Of a stretch of 64,000 bases of DNA, positions 1 through 12,185 are shown piece by piece. The DNA comes from Theobroma cacao. Taxonomy: Eukaryota; Streptophyta; Magnoliopsida; Malvales; Malvaceae. Under the pieces are notes generated by a model. That model was not told the DNA's origin. It saw only the letters and a list, made by a program, of their open reading frames with translations, and made no database searches. The position numbers and the translations under genes are program-made. Positions within the stretch are counted from its first letter, which is position 1; each line of letters opens with the position of its first letter. Location: positions 14,229,063-14,293,062 of the forward strand of contig NC_030859.1 in assembly GCF_000208745.1 (NCBI RefSeq). The letters are read 5' to 3'.

Positions 1-1075
1 TCAAGCAGGTCCACAAGGTGACTTTCCTCAAACATTTCTCTTGTGACTCTATCAACTATACTCACTGCATAGCACTCATCATGATCGTTAGCAAATTTTA
101 AAGCTTTAAAGATATTGACAGTTATATTTTGTTCCTAGACTCTCAAAGTTAGCTCTCCTTTGTTTGCATCTATGAGTGCTCTAGCAATACGTAAGAAAGG
201 CCTCCCCAAAATGATTGGAACCTCTTTGTCTTTCTCCGTATGTAGTACCACAAAATCTGCTGGAAAGATGAACTTGTCTACTTTTACTAATGCATTTTCT
301 ACAATGCCTTGCAAGTATGTGATGGTGCATTCTGCCTATTGTAAAGTCACTATGGTTGACTTAATCTCTTCCAAGCCCAATTTCTTGTAAATAGACAATG
401 GCATCAAGTTGATACTATCCCCCAAATCACTCAATGCCTTTGTGAAAAAATATGCTCCACTGGTGCATGAAATTGTAAAATTATCAAGATCTTTGAGTTT
501 CAACTGAAGCTTGTTTTGTATGATTGCACTGCACTCCTCAATGAGTGCCACTATCTCAAAGTCATCTAATCCTATTTCTTCAACAATATATCTTTTAAAA
601 ACTTAACATATGAAGGCATCTGCTCTGAAGCCTCTACAAATGGTATGTCGATGTGCAACTTCTTGAATACCTCTTTAAATTTCTGAAATTGGTTTTCTTG
701 TTGCTAAGGAAAGGATGGTGGTGTTGTGACCATAGCTTTATTCTCCTCACTTCAATTGTTAGAACTAACTATCTATGTCTCATTATGAGCTTTTTGTCAA
801 CTTGTTTAACTTGTTTAGTATTACCCTTAATCTCTTTACCACTTCTTAAGGTGATGACCTTCACATGTTCTTTGCCTTCCCTCTTTAGATGTGTCTCAAT
901 GTCACTAGGCAACGTCCCTTGAGCTTTTTTGTTAATTGTGCTTGCTAACTACCTAACTTGCATCTTAAGGTTTCTCAACAAGGCTGCTTGACTATTGATA
1001 TGGGAGTTTCTCTTGGCCATGTAATGCATCATTAAGTCTTCCATGGATGGCCTCTTTAGAGAGTGGGGGCTCTCG
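1..1075 (-). pseudogene. Athila/Tat-type Ty3/gypsy gag C-terminus and protease (broken, runs off window)
   Basis: Read on the minus strand, about 1070-780 gives a gag tail with HYMAKRNSH, then REGKEHVKVITLRSGKEI, the linker typical of Athila-type polyproteins. About 551-336 gives an aspartic-protease-like stretch with DLGDSINLMPLS followed by IYKKLGLEE; the family motif is normally DLGASINLMP, so the residue after G is changed. In-frame stops lie between these blocks, for example in the QVRQLAS stretch near 950, so no full polyprotein is possible. The frame resumes on the far side of the solo LTR at 1081-3935, showing one older element split by a younger insertion. RT and integrase would lie beyond the left edge. 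Family assignment comes from motif recognition, not a search. Confidence 0.8.
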
Positions 1076-1080
1076 ATTGA

Positions 1081-3935
1081 TGTAAAACCCGACCCTATAA
1101 ACACATGTCATGACATACATGCACTGAGTAGCATGTTATTACGCTAGGAAAGCCCCTAAGAATAGACGAAACCCGGTATTGTACCTAACGGTACACTTGA
1201 GTTGATTTAACCTCGAACTAGTTCAAATAAGAATCATACGATGAAATTTAATATTTTACAGTCTAGGAATGACTAAAAATGATTGTTCGGAGTTCGAGGG
1301 TTCATTTGGGGAAAAATTAAAAATTTTGATGTTCAAGGGCAAAATCGTCATTTTGCCACCTAAGATAATAATTTGATCATGGAGTGAAAATTTTGACCAA
1401 GATTAACTATTTGGAGTATAATTTAATGATAGGAAGTGAAAATTTTCAATTCCGGCAATTTTCAAAACATAGGGGTAAAATGATAATTTTGTCGTCCCGG
1501 GGTAAAATCGTAATTTTCACCACTCAAAACTTGTCAAAATCATAGGATTTATTTGTTTTTGGTATGAATAACTATGGTATTTTAAGTGGTGAAAAAATTA
1601 AAGTTTAAACGACGAAATTTTAAAAACGGGCCAATGGAAAAGTGATACATGGCACTTTTTAATGATTTAATATTATTTTAAAGGAAAATCAGCCCATTTA
1701 AACCCCATATCAGGTGATGGTCGGCCATAAGGAGAAAATAAGAGAGAAAATAGAGAGGAAAGGAAGAAAAGAGAAAATTCAAAGGGGAATTCACGTTTTT
1801 TGTCCGTTTACGGGTCTAACGGAAATATTTTTCGACTTTAGCTTGATTTCTACCTTTCCTATGCCTTTGTTTCCATTTAGCATGCTTGAGGAGAGAGATC
1901 AAAAAGTGATACCAAGGGCTGGCCGAATTTCAAGGGGAAGGATTTTGAAATTTTTATGTTTTGATTCTTAGTTAAATTGGTAGTTTTAGTTAGTTAAATG
2001 TGTATAGAAATCAAATAGGGCAAGAAAGCATGAAATTCTCACAATACCCACCCTTGGCCGAATATTCAGTGATGTACAATGATGATGAACTGATTTTTAT
2101 TCTAAGAGAAATGAAGAGAAAATGATGAAAAATGGTTAAATGTGATAGAAAAACAAAGTGAAAAATTAACCGAGTTAATGTCCCATTTTTGACCGAATTT
2201 TTCAAGGAGGAAAGTGAGCTGATTTTGGTGATTTTAGAGGGTTATTGGCTGATATTTAATGGTTAGAAATGTTGGAGAGAAAATGGGACAATTTAGAGCT
2301 AAAATGGAGCGCGTTAGCAATTTATCGGGTAAAGTGCCAAAAATAGGTTAATACCGCGTTTAAGCCGTTTTAGGCTATTGCATTTCATACCATGCATTAG
2401 TATAGGATTTAAGTCAATTATATAGTGATTTAGCATCAATGTGGTGAATTGTGTAATTTTTGCAATGTGTCTAGGAGGAGAGCCTTCCGGTAAAGGCAAG
2501 GAAGTCGTACCCGACGAACAGTGATCGGGGCACCTAGAAAGCATTTAATTTGTACAAACTGTGAGTAAACCTATTATTATTGTAAATTATCTAGAGTTTA
2601 TTTTTAAATGCTCTTTATGTATTTTATGAAACGAAAATGAGATTAAAATGGGACTTTTGATGTTTTAGAAATAAATATGACAAATAAATATATTGTGTTG
2701 ATTATCTGAAATAGTAAACTTTTGATCATGAAATTGAGTAATTGGAGGCTACCAATTGTCTTGAAAAATATATTTTCTTATGAATGGCTTATGATAAATG
2801 AGTATATGTAGCTATATTTTATAATTGCATTGAGAATTTATGTAAGCTGTCTTTTACTATGCAAGGTGGATAAATAAATAAAAGTCATGTTATACTGTCA
2901 AAATTTTATTAAAATTGGTGGGTTTAGTCACTGTAGTGACGGGTTTCTGTGGATTGCCTATTAGAGGGGTACGGTAAACCCGGTTGCATAGTTACTCCGG
3001 TTGTAGAGGCGATGAGGGTAACTCCCGGGGTAGTGTTAGAGCTCACTTCACGTCAAACCCCCATGTGAATGTGTAACTCGGACAACGCCAAGGAACGGCT
3101 TGTTTTCAAAACTAACATGTGTTTAACATGTAAATATCTTAACAATCTTGGCGGACTCAGTTAGATGCCTCGGCCAAAGTATCCCCAAGGACTAATTTTT
3201 GGCTTGAGCCCTATTTCTAATAAAAGTCATAAGCCTTAACAACTGTTTTGGTAAATTACAAATATTTTATGATTTAAGAAATAAATTGAAAACCTTATGA
3301 AATGGTTTGTGATTTGTTGTTAAACTTGCCTCCATTTTACTCGCCTTTAGATATTTATAATAATGTCTGTTTACTCATTGGGATTGCAAAATCTCACCCA
3401 CCTCCTTTCCAAATATTTCAGGCCTGTGATAGCTTGTAGATGCCTAATTTTGTCGAAGATTCTAGTTGACCCCTTTATCTCACAGACAGTAGATTACTAT
3501 CACCAACACTTGGTGTATTTATGGGCCACTTATCATTGTAATTATTATTATACATTATAACTTTGTAAATTATTGTATGTATGAATTTATTTTACTTCCA
3601 CGTTACAAAAGATTACTTACACGTGTTTCTATAAATATTATTTTATATAAAAATACTATATTTTAATCAATATTTTGAATAATAATGTTTATCTATAAAT
3701 TTTTTAAAAAAATAATTAAATAAATAAATAAAATAATTTTTGTCTTTTGATTTACTTAAGTCAGAAACGACTGGTAATTGTTTAAAATGGAATGTTTAAC
3801 AACGATTGCTCACAGGAAAGGCAAGAAACTGATACGTAAGCCTTGCGGGGTTTCGATTGGCATTTCGGGTAATGAGTGTCAATCGAGATGTCGCGACGGT
3901 TGTCATGGGCCCGAGGGAGGTTCCGGGTCGTGACA
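1081..3935 (+). mobile_element. Solo LTR of a Tekay/Del-like gypsy element, TSD ATTGA
   Basis: Begins TGTAAAACCCGACC and ends GGTCGTGACA, with TG...CA termini. Perfect 5-bp target duplications ATTGA lie at 1076-1080 and 3936-3940. No internal domain is present, so this is a solo LTR of 2855 bp, formed by LTR-LTR recombination. It is clearly homologous, in opposite orientation, to the LTRs of element A (34275-36983 and 42075-44908). The flanking Athila gag frame continues across it. It contains a CCAAT box (1631), a TTTAAA box (1697) and a GGTCGGCCAT motif (1719-1728) in promoter-like order. Confidence 0.93.
1631..1728 (+). promoter_or_regulatory. LTR promoter-like module (CCAAT / ACATGGCA / TTTAAA / GGTCGGCCAT)
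   Basis: CCAATGG at 1631 is followed by an ACATGGCA element, then CAGCCCATTTAAACCCCA around 1690-1707, then GGTCGGCCAT. The same order recurs in the LTRs at 36333-36432, 44261-44360, 46129-46227 and 47059-47156. Conservation across families suggests the core promoter or U3/R junction of these LTRs. No transcript data are available. Confidence 0.45.
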
Positions 3936-3940
3936 ATTGA

Positions 3941-5003
3941 TGTTAAAAACCAAGTGGTTTGTTTAGTCTCGAACTTGATTTTCTTTCATTGTTTCCCCAT
4001 GAGAATTTTGGATGGTTCCTCCATCCAGGATTATGGGTGTTGGAAAAGCTGTTGCTGTACCTTCTGTTTTTGATGAACTGAATAATCTCTGTGCTGCTAA
4101 CTAGTCACTAATCACTAGTGTGTCCTTCATCACAATATTTACACACTATAAAAGGACTTTGAATAGGATTAGTGCCAAAAGAATCAAACTTTTTAGTTGG
4201 AGCAGCTACTTGTGCGGTTAATGTTGTGATGGCATCAACTTCATGAACTCTTCTGTGTATGGATTGGTTTGATGGCAATTGCTTGACGCCATCTCTTCTA
4301 ATAGGTCATACGCATCATCAATAGTCATTCCCATAAGAGCTCTTCTAACAGATACATCAATAGTGTCTTGAACTTGGCTACGCAATCCATTGTAAAACCT
4401 TTGCACTTGAAGTCATTTTGAAAGACCATGATAGGGGCAAAGCCTCAGTAGGTCCTTGTATCGATCTCAAGCTTATACAATGACTCACCATTGAACTATA
4501 TGGAAAAAGTGATATTGTTCTTCATTTTTGTTGTCTTTGCCAAAGGAAACTGTTTTGCAAGGAACTTTTGGGCTAAGTCATTCCATGTTGTGATTGAGCC
4601 CGTGGTTGATGAATTTAACCACATCATTGCTCTATCCCTCAACGAGAATGGGAATAATCTCAATCGGATGGCATCATCTATGACCTCGTTATGTTTAAAT
4701 GTGTCACATATATCCAAGAAATTTGATATGTGAGCATTTGGGTCATCATTTGGAACACCCCTAAATTGGATTGATGTCTAAATCATAGTGATAATGGCTA
4801 GCTCATTCTCAAAATTATTTGCTTGAATGGTTGGCTTTCTGATGGTTAATGAATACCTTTAACTAAAGGAATGACATAGTCCCTTAACGAATGATTTTCT
4901 TCAACTAGCCTTTCTTGGACTTGCAACTCTCTTGGTTGTTTAGCCATTGTATTGGAAGAAACAGAATCTTGTTGACTTTTTCGTCTCAGTCTAGGAACAA
5001 CCA
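3941..5003 (-). pseudogene. Athila/Tat-type Ty3/gypsy gag, N-terminal and central part (broken)
   Basis: Minus-strand reading starts at an ATG at 5003 (MVVPRLRRKSQQ) and meets a stop after about 50 codons. The gag core then reads MDICDTFKHNEVIDDAIRLR and WLNSSTTGSITTWNDLAQKF (about 4717-4496), then FYNGLRSQVQDTIDVS and DDAYDLLEEMASSN (about 4406-4218), then NPGWRNHPKFSWGNN near 4040-3965. These blocks occur in this order in Athila/Tat gag proteins. Several stops and frame changes lie between them, so it is a relic. It continues at 1-1075 after the solo LTR. The short plus-strand ORF at 4491-4733 is its antisense shadow. Confidence 0.82.
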
Positions 5004-6092
5004 TGTAGCTTAAGATTCACTTAAATTAAGCCATATTCCATCAACCTTTCAACTTCTTCATATTATATTTACTTATAATTCTTCAACCAAATCCGCTCTT
5101 TATGTTTTTTGCTAAAATTTGACTTTAACTTCATTTCTAGCTTCATGTATAAGCTGTTAGTATTTCTAAGAGGCACTTTAACGTAGCCATGATACATCAA
5201 CTAACTTATAACTTCAAATCCAATCTATCATTCAATCCTTCATACTTTTTTCACCATTTGACACTTTCAATCATACAAGTATCAACCTAGCATTGGGCTT
5301 TTCCATAGTATTTTAGTTCAACGATGCCACTATTGACAAACACATTCTCATACATCTCATTTGTTTAAGTTAAAGTTCAAACCTTTCAAAGATAGTCTTA
5401 GATAACCATAGCTCTATTCTATCTACGAATTTTCATAATTCATATCTCATGCCATGAGAAATCATATTTTTCCATAATCATCTTGTTCGCATGAACCTTA
5501 AACTATATGTCAACTAAGAACTAACATTATCATGTTATCATCTTGCCTTAAACAACTTATGACACAGTAGCACATCTTTATAATATCTAAGCTTTAAAGA
5601 ATCACTACAAGTCTCAATTCTTATGACTTGTGCTAGAACAACTTATAATCACAACATAAGATAACAAATAACATGTTAGTGGCCTTGTCACATGCCAAAT
5701 CTTCTAACGAGCCATTACAACGTATCAGGCTATTAGTTTTTTAGGACACTGCTCACCAATCTAATCTAGTTATTCCAAATCATCTTTTTTTGTGCAAATT
5801 TTCCATATCCAACCTTAGTCTTTACTTACAATACCATGACAATTCCTCATGCTATGATAATCAATGAATAAAGAGACTTACATTATGTCCCCAAAATGAA
5901 TAGCTACAATCGACCTCAAATTGCAAATTATGATCATCGAGATCCAACTTGAGTACTTTTCCATTAGATTAAAGCATACCATAGAACAATTTCCTCGTCT
6001 ACTCACCATAAAGCCAACCCATTGCATGTGCATGGCTGGAAATAAAGCTCTATCACGGCACTATGACACTCATACCACTTAATAATCAAGAT
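5004..6092. other. Gene-free AT-rich repeat DNA, probable retroelement leader
   Basis: No coding signal on either strand. It lies immediately upstream (in minus orientation) of the Athila gag start and may include that element's leader. Its composition resembles 7881-9090 beyond the next LTR, so the two may once have been continuous; I could not find a clean junction. Confidence 0.4.
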
Positions 6093-7880
6093 TGTTAAGT
6101 ATCCTGTATTACCAGTCTTGACATTTGATACTTAGATTATTTTGACACATTTTGGGGGCTTAAGTGGCTAGACTTTTGAGATTTTAAGTTCAGATTGTAG
6201 CATTTTAGGTGTTTTTCTAGTTTAAGTTCGATTCCATGTTGAGTAGTTAATTTAACTTATTTGAGTTTAATTTTATGTTATTTTGTTTCAAATTTCTTTA
6301 AGAATAGTTATTGCTAGTTTTTCTTATTGCTTTTGTGAGAAATTTGATTGAAAAATGCTCATTTAATTAAAATCCATGCAAGTATGGTGGTTGTTTCACA
6401 TGCATATGTATCAGTATTTTGACCATAACTCTCTATATAGAACTCCAAGTGAAGAGATTCTTGAACTATTAGAACACTAAGAGAAAGGGATACAAATTTT
6501 ATGTTTACCACTTCACCCAGTTCTGATTGAATCGTAGTCAAAATATCTATCTAAGTTGGAATACTGTAGCAGTATGCATACATTAAACATGATGCGGTAT
6601 TTGGAGCATATCTTTCACTCCAAAAGTTCAATTGATGTGATTCATGAGCCATTGGAAAGTTAAGAGATGAGACTAAAACTTTTATGTTTACTGTTTTGCC
6701 TAGTTCAAACCCAATCAAGGTGAAGCCACTTAAGACAGCATGGCATGAGCACCACAGCATTAGAGAACCAAGGTCACGATGCTGAGAATCTTATCATACA
6801 AACACCCAAGAGCATGGCACCACAGCATTGAAGAAATAGCATCATGGTGCTACCAAAGTTTGCCTTGGTATCGCACTGCTACCCCAAGTTTTCAATATAA
6901 AAATTTGATGAATTTTTTAAAATTAGGTTACTTAGAGCCTATTTAAAGGACCTCTTTCAGAAATTTAAAAGGTGAGGCAACAAGTAACTATTCTGGAGAT
7001 TGAGAGCCAAGAACAAAGCAAGAAAACAAGAGAATTTGAGAGAGAATTAAGATTGCAAAGCTTCAATAATTAGTTTCTTTCTTTACTTTTGTGTTTTTCT
7101 TTTTTTCTTTGACTTGGATTCATGGCTAAATTTCTTTGAATATTGTTTTTACTAGATATTATGAGCTAAACTATTTTTCTAGGATTGTGGTGGATTTCAA
7201 CATGTAGTTTGAATATTAGCTTCTCTTTTATTTATCATGAATGGGTATAGTTTTTCTTATTTAAATATATTCTTAATGCTTTTGATTACTTGGCCAACTA
7301 TTAACTAATTTGTGAATCTAATTAAAACTTGACAGAGAGATTCTAGATTGGACTAAAGGTTGAATAGTGTATGTTCACATCATTTATGGGATCTTCTTCG
7401 CGATTAGGGTAGACATATGCCAATTGCAATACATAACCAAATTAGAACACTAGCTTAATGAACTGTATTTAATTGATTCCTATAGATATATAGTGACCCA
7501 ATTAAGTTAGGTATTTGTGCAAACATCTCGATAGAGACTTGTACATAACTTTGGATTCTAGGTTAGTAAAACCACCCATGAATGTAAACAACAAGAGAAA
7601 CTGGTATTAGATGAAGTGTTGAATGAACCCATAATCATAGGTCTTTAATCTATTCTTTCTCAATATATTTAATTTCTGTTGATTAATTTAGTGTTTATTT
7701 TAATTTCATTTTTAATTAGTTTTTCTTTAATTTTCGGATTACTTAAATAAGATTAATTTGTTCTATAATTTTAGTACTTAGTGAAACTTTAGACACAAAT
7801 CCTTTTGGGAATGATAATCTAGATTGTCTATATTTCTTATTCGATACGTATCCTTGAATGTGCAAATTCGACACCAATTC
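6093..7880 (+). mobile_element. LTR of Athila-like type (first of three related copies), boundaries approximate
   Basis: The right half contains landmarks shared with the LTRs at 13561-17760 and 18208-19837: GAGCTAAACTATTTTTCTAG near 7164, GGATTGTGGTGGATTTC, a Pro/Asn-coding-like CATAATCATAGG near 7632, and the terminal run ending CAAATTCGACACC near 7874. The U3 part carries repeated GCACCACAGCAT-like words (6740-6850). The start is taken at TGTTAAGTATCC by analogy. I did not find a convincing target duplication. No ORF. Confidence 0.55.
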
Positions 7881-9093
7881 TAATAAGTCATCAATTAATC
7901 CATAATAATATCCTTTAACTGTCTGTTATAATCCCATCCATGAAAGCTAGCTATATTCTTGTAAGGCCTTCACACTCAAAATCCATTCTACCATATCTTG
8001 GACATAAGCCATCTAACTCACCATAGATCATATAGGCACATCTGAGTTCTTCATCATCTAGTCAAGCCTTTCAACTTTTTATAAATTCTAAGCAAGTGAC
8101 TTTCCTCTAGGAGGCGTGCACTCAAATCCTCAAAATCATTAACATAATTCTAATACTCTAAGGTAACATCAAATATTGTGTATCTTTCATATACTAAATC
8201 AATCACTAGTTTGTGTTACTCTATGTTTTAATGCCTTAGCCATCTATCCATAATTCTTTATTTCATCACCTAGGTTTGCACCAAACCAGATGATCATCTA
8301 TAACATCATGAAAATAAATAAGTATCATTATATCTTATTGTTTATGCTCTAGCAATTCTAGTAGTCCTAGGCCACTAGGATTGAGGACACACGACTTTGT
8401 CGTTGTCTTATTAAGAGTCTCTTACTCTAACATTGTGATCTAACCATGGCTCAAGATCTAGGTAGCATCCGCACCTAGTCATGATCAAGCATCAACATAG
8501 ATCTCAATCATAAAGAACATCAACACATCACAATTTCAACTTTTAGAGGCTAAGATGCACATGTTCATTAGCAAAGTATCTGCCCTTGTTGGTCTTAAGG
8601 CTCAATCTCACCTACCACGGCCTCTAACTGTGGGCATATGTGGCCTAGTCATAACATCTACAAGAGTCTTCTACTTTACTGCGTCTACCACAGCCTCTAT
8701 CTATAGACATATGAGGCCTTACCATAGCCTCAGCAAAAGCGTCTTGCTTTAATGCATCTTCCACGACCCTAGCAGTGGGCATCTATATCCTAGCTATAAC
8801 CTTTGCATGAGTCTTTAGCTCTACCGCATATCAAAAAACCTCTCAAGTTCTAAGTGACCTAATCACATAATATAAGACTCTTTTTTAACAACTCATTTCA
8901 ATACTAAACATAGCACTTAAACATAACTTGGGTTGGTAGACACACAAGGAATCATACACAAGTCTCCTATTTTTGATTTATGCTCAACTACACAAAACAG
9001 AAACAAGATTCTTACACACAACACCAATGTTCTGTTTCACAAATAAACAAGGTGACCCTAAGACTCTACAACCTAGAGCTTTGATACCAACTT
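7881..9093 (-). mobile_element. Internal (leader) DNA of a minus-oriented LTR element, no ORF
   Basis: Lies left of a minus-strand 5' LTR end at 9094 and next to its primer site, so it should be the untranslated leader or the interior of a non-autonomous element. Contains loosely repeated phrases built on CCTCTAACTGTGGGCATATG, CCTCTATCTATAGACATATG and CCCTAGCAGTGGGCATCTA (about 8623, 8692, 8764), a low-order repeat of about 70 bp. No long reading frame. Confidence 0.45.
9078..9089 (-). other. Primer binding site, initiator tRNA-Met type (imperfect)
   Basis: On the minus strand the sequence just inside the LTR reads TGGTATCAAAGC, differing at one position from the 12-nt plant initiator tRNA-Met complement TGGTATCAGAGC. 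It sits 4 nt from the LTR end (TGTCAC at 9094), as expected for a minus-oriented LTR retroelement. Confidence 0.6.
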
Positions 9094-9310
9094 TGTCACA
9101 TCCTGTTTTATGGTAGGACATTATTGGTGCATGGACCCAAATGGGTATAGCCAACTAGGCCTTAGCAAGCCTCAATACATTCATTCATTAAACATTCATA
9201 GTCATGTTCAGAAGCATACACTAATCATCCATGAGCAAAAATTGTGAAAACATGCATGCAACCATAAACAACAATACACAGTTATGGAACTTCTCAACAT
9301 AAGCAGTGTA
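9094..9310 (-). mobile_element. Truncated 5' LTR (minus orientation)
   Basis: Starts TGTCACATCCTG and, like C (32257) and C2 (51397), continues with a CAAGCCTC-type motif (9168-9176), the R/U5 end of that LTR group read backwards. It is cut off after about 215 bp where an unrelated repeat begins. Confidence 0.5.
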
Positions 9311-10505
9311 AGTGTTGGGCCCAAAGAGAGTGCCAAAAGGGGGTGAATAGCACTTTCAGAATAGCATAACAATTCATTCCAAGTTGAGAGCTAATTGAGG
9401 GAACTTGATAATGGAAGTTTAATACTTGTTGGAGGAGTGATTTAAGAGTTAAAAATAAAATGAAATAAAAGAAAGTAGACAAAGCACAATGATTTATAGT
9501 GGTTCGGTCCCCTTAACCTACATCCACTACCTTGATCTCCCATTCAAGGATTTTCAAACCAATTCACTAAAATCAGTGGAATTCCTAAGCTTCCCCCAAT
9601 CTTTTACAATGGCTTTTCACAAGCTCAACCACAACCTTAAACAATGGTTTTTTTTTTTGGATCAACCAAAACCCAAAACAAACTTTTCTAAGGTTAAGTT
9701 AAAACCTACAACAACCTTTCGGAGTGCCTCATACACTCTATCTAATCAAGAAATGAAGAAAAGATGAAGTACAATTGATCATCTAGCTGATATAAGTTGT
9801 TCCAAAGACCTATTTATAACCACCAACCCTAAAAACTCATTTTCAGATTGGCTACATATCATTAATCCACGTTAGAGCACCATTACCTTGCTCTAAGGGT
9901 GTTGTAGTGCTCCCAACTTATAAAAATTTTTTGTATGTCTTTTAATCGATGCCATGATGCTCCTCCTTAGGCCTTATGGTTCCAAGTTCTTGGGTCTTTA
10001 TATGGATGCTATGATGCACCCTTGGGTGCTGCAGCCTTGAGCTCCACAAGGCATCGGCGTTGCCAACTCTTATGCTACCTTGGTGTAGTCTGCTGCAATG
10101 TCTCATTTTAAAACACAATTTTCTCCTATCTCGATGCTGTTGTAGGTAAAATGGTAAACATGAAAGCTGTAGGTCTACCTCTTATATTTGCAAAGGTCCA
10201 AGCATAACATTTATTGGATCTCTGTAGCTCAAGTCATGACCAAAACACGATAATATGTTCAATAAAAGTCTACACTTGGTCTCCATTGCCTTGTTCACCA
10301 ACATTCAACTTTTAGCACATGCAAACCTACAATATCAAAGACCAAATCAGCATTGACTTAAATAGAGACTTTCAATATGAATTTGAGTTAAAATTACTAA
10401 ATTAAAGTATATGAACATGCATTGAACCAATTAACTAAAAACCTAAAAACTATAACAAAATGACTCAAAACATGATGACTTATCTATTTTATCATCCTAA
10501 AATGT
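9311..10505. repeat. Dispersed-repeat-like segment, unclassified
   Basis: Begins with GAGTGCCAAAAGGGGGTGAAT (about 9331) and has GTGGTTCGGTCCCCTTAACC near 9499, phrases I recognise from high-copy plant non-coding repeats of unknown class. The 9880-10100 part has GCTCTAAGGGTG, GGTGCTGCAGCC and TGCTGCAATG words like those in the neighbouring LTRs. The ORF at 9489-9767 has no recognisable domain and I treat it as chance. Confidence 0.4.
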
Positions 10506-11168
10506 AGCTAAATAACTCTATATAATAGAGTTATCACTCTTGGTGCTGTGGTGCTGAAAGAATTAAAAGATGCTGTACAGAGCCAAGAGCCCACCATCGC
10601 GACGCTAGGTCGACGTTCCTTCCCCCTGTATAGTCTCTCTTTTTACTCTTTCTCCCAAATTCAAACCCTCAACTTCTCTCTCTCAATTTTCTCTCTTCCA
10701 AACTCACAAATCTTCAATACTCAACAAGAAAAACCTAAAAATACTTAAAGTTTTTACTCAAAAATATAAGATTTAAGAAGTTTAACCAAGTTTCTTCTAC
10801 CAAAAGTGCAGAAATTTTTGAAAATAAGTATCACATTCTTGTTAGAATTTTTGTTCTTATGGAAAGTGGTTATTTTAGGAGATTTTGGTTGATAATTCTT
10901 GAAGGGCTTTGCATATTATTGATATTATTAGAATTATGCTTGTAGTTTTGTGAAATTTTGTGGTGGATTGTGAGAATTGGATTAGTTAGCCATTATGAAT
11001 AGTATAAATTTTCTGCAAATTTAAGGGATTTCTGTTGGTTTGGTGATTATTGGTGGTATTCTTGTTGTTAGTTTAGATTTTTGAAAGAATTCAGTAAGTG
11101 AAAATTATTAAGGACATATTTGGAGTTAGTTGGGTGATTTGAATTTTGTGGTAAATTGAAGTTGAATT
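10506..11168 (+). mobile_element. 5' leader of a non-autonomous gypsy-like element with LTR-start hairpin
   Basis: AACTCTATATAATAGAGTT at 10507-10525 is a perfect inverted repeat and matches the LTR start of this family (TGATAACTCTAT..., see 13561 and 18208). After this stub comes a pyrimidine-rich CTCTCTCTCAATTTTCTCTC leader (10670-10700), typical before the ORF of such elements, then AT-rich DNA to the ORF start at 11169. The 5' LTR seems deleted down to its first bases. Confidence 0.45.
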
Positions 11169-12185
11169 ATGGCACCTAAAAGAGCTTGAACTAGTACCAA
11201 TGGATATGATAGGTCTAAATTTGTGTCAACTAAGGCGTTTACACAGTATAATCAATCATTAATTCAAAAATCACCAATACTAGAGAGAGGCTCCAATATA
11301 CCTAATGTGTGTTATGCAAATATTTTAAGTAGCATTAAAGTGCGACATTGGGAGAATTTTTACACTCTACTTAAGGCTGCAGTGATGCCAGTTGTTCGAG
11401 AATTTTATGCTAATGCATATGAGCATGAAACTAGGGTTACATTTTGTAGAGGTAAGAGAGTGCCATTTGATAGCCTCACCATTAATCAAAATATACCAGA
11501 GATTGAGAATGATGAATATGCCCAATACGTGGATGGCAATATGAACCTTGATAAGGTCATCACCTTCCTTTACGAACTTGGCACACAATGGAAAATATCC
11601 AAGGGGGTCTCGATTTCATTCAAGGTTAGAGCATTGAACAAATTCTTCAAGGTTTAGTACCACTTTGTCATAGCCAATATGCTTTTAGTGAAACATTTGA
11701 GTGATGTCACCAAGGATAAAGCAATCTTGCTCTATGCCATGGTCACATGTAAATTCATTAATGTTGGCAAGTTAATTTTTGATAACACTGTTCACATTGC
11801 TATTTCAGCTAAGGACGACATGTGGTACCCATTGTTCATCATGGCATTTTGCAAGCAAACGGCAGTGTAATGGTCTAGTGAAGAAGAATTTTTGGACTCA
11901 AAAGCACCATTAAATCCTAATAGCATTCATAAACTCTATGAGCACTCCACTGTTGGTGGGAGTTCATCCTCTACACTAAGACCTCCACCATGCTTGACAC
12001 ACCTTACCATACCTAAAAAATTTGAGCATCTTGAATGCAAAGCAATGCACCAAGGAGATTGTGCGAAGGCGATAGAGCAACTATTGCAAGCTTGTGCACT
12101 ACATATGGGGATAGACATGGCCATTTTTCCATTCTTGCTAGAGGATCCCATAACTGATGATAATGATAAGGAAAAGGAAAAATAG
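11169..12185 (+). pseudogene. Putative plant transposon protein (Transposase_32/PF20167-like), three in-frame stops
   Basis: One reading frame runs from the ATG at 11169 to the TAA at 12183-12185 (338 codons plus stop), broken by only three stops: TGA at 11187, TAG at 11655 and TAA at 11868. Characteristic blocks are VVREFYANAYEHETRVTFCR (about 11391-11450), GKRVPFDSLTINQNIPEIEN, LVKHLSDVTKDKAILLYAMV (11682-11741) and INVGKLIFDN. I recognise these as the plant transposon-protein domain found in Athila-related and large non-autonomous elements; the molecular role is not known. The tail (11892-12185) is low-complexity with an acidic and lysine-rich end. The frame is otherwise intact, so decay looks recent. 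Confidence 0.65.

Noticed and set aside
10548..10748. 66-codon frame starting MVLKELKDAVQSQEP
   Set aside because: Lies in the leader of the non-autonomous element; the tail is the pyrimidine-rich leader, with no conserved domain.
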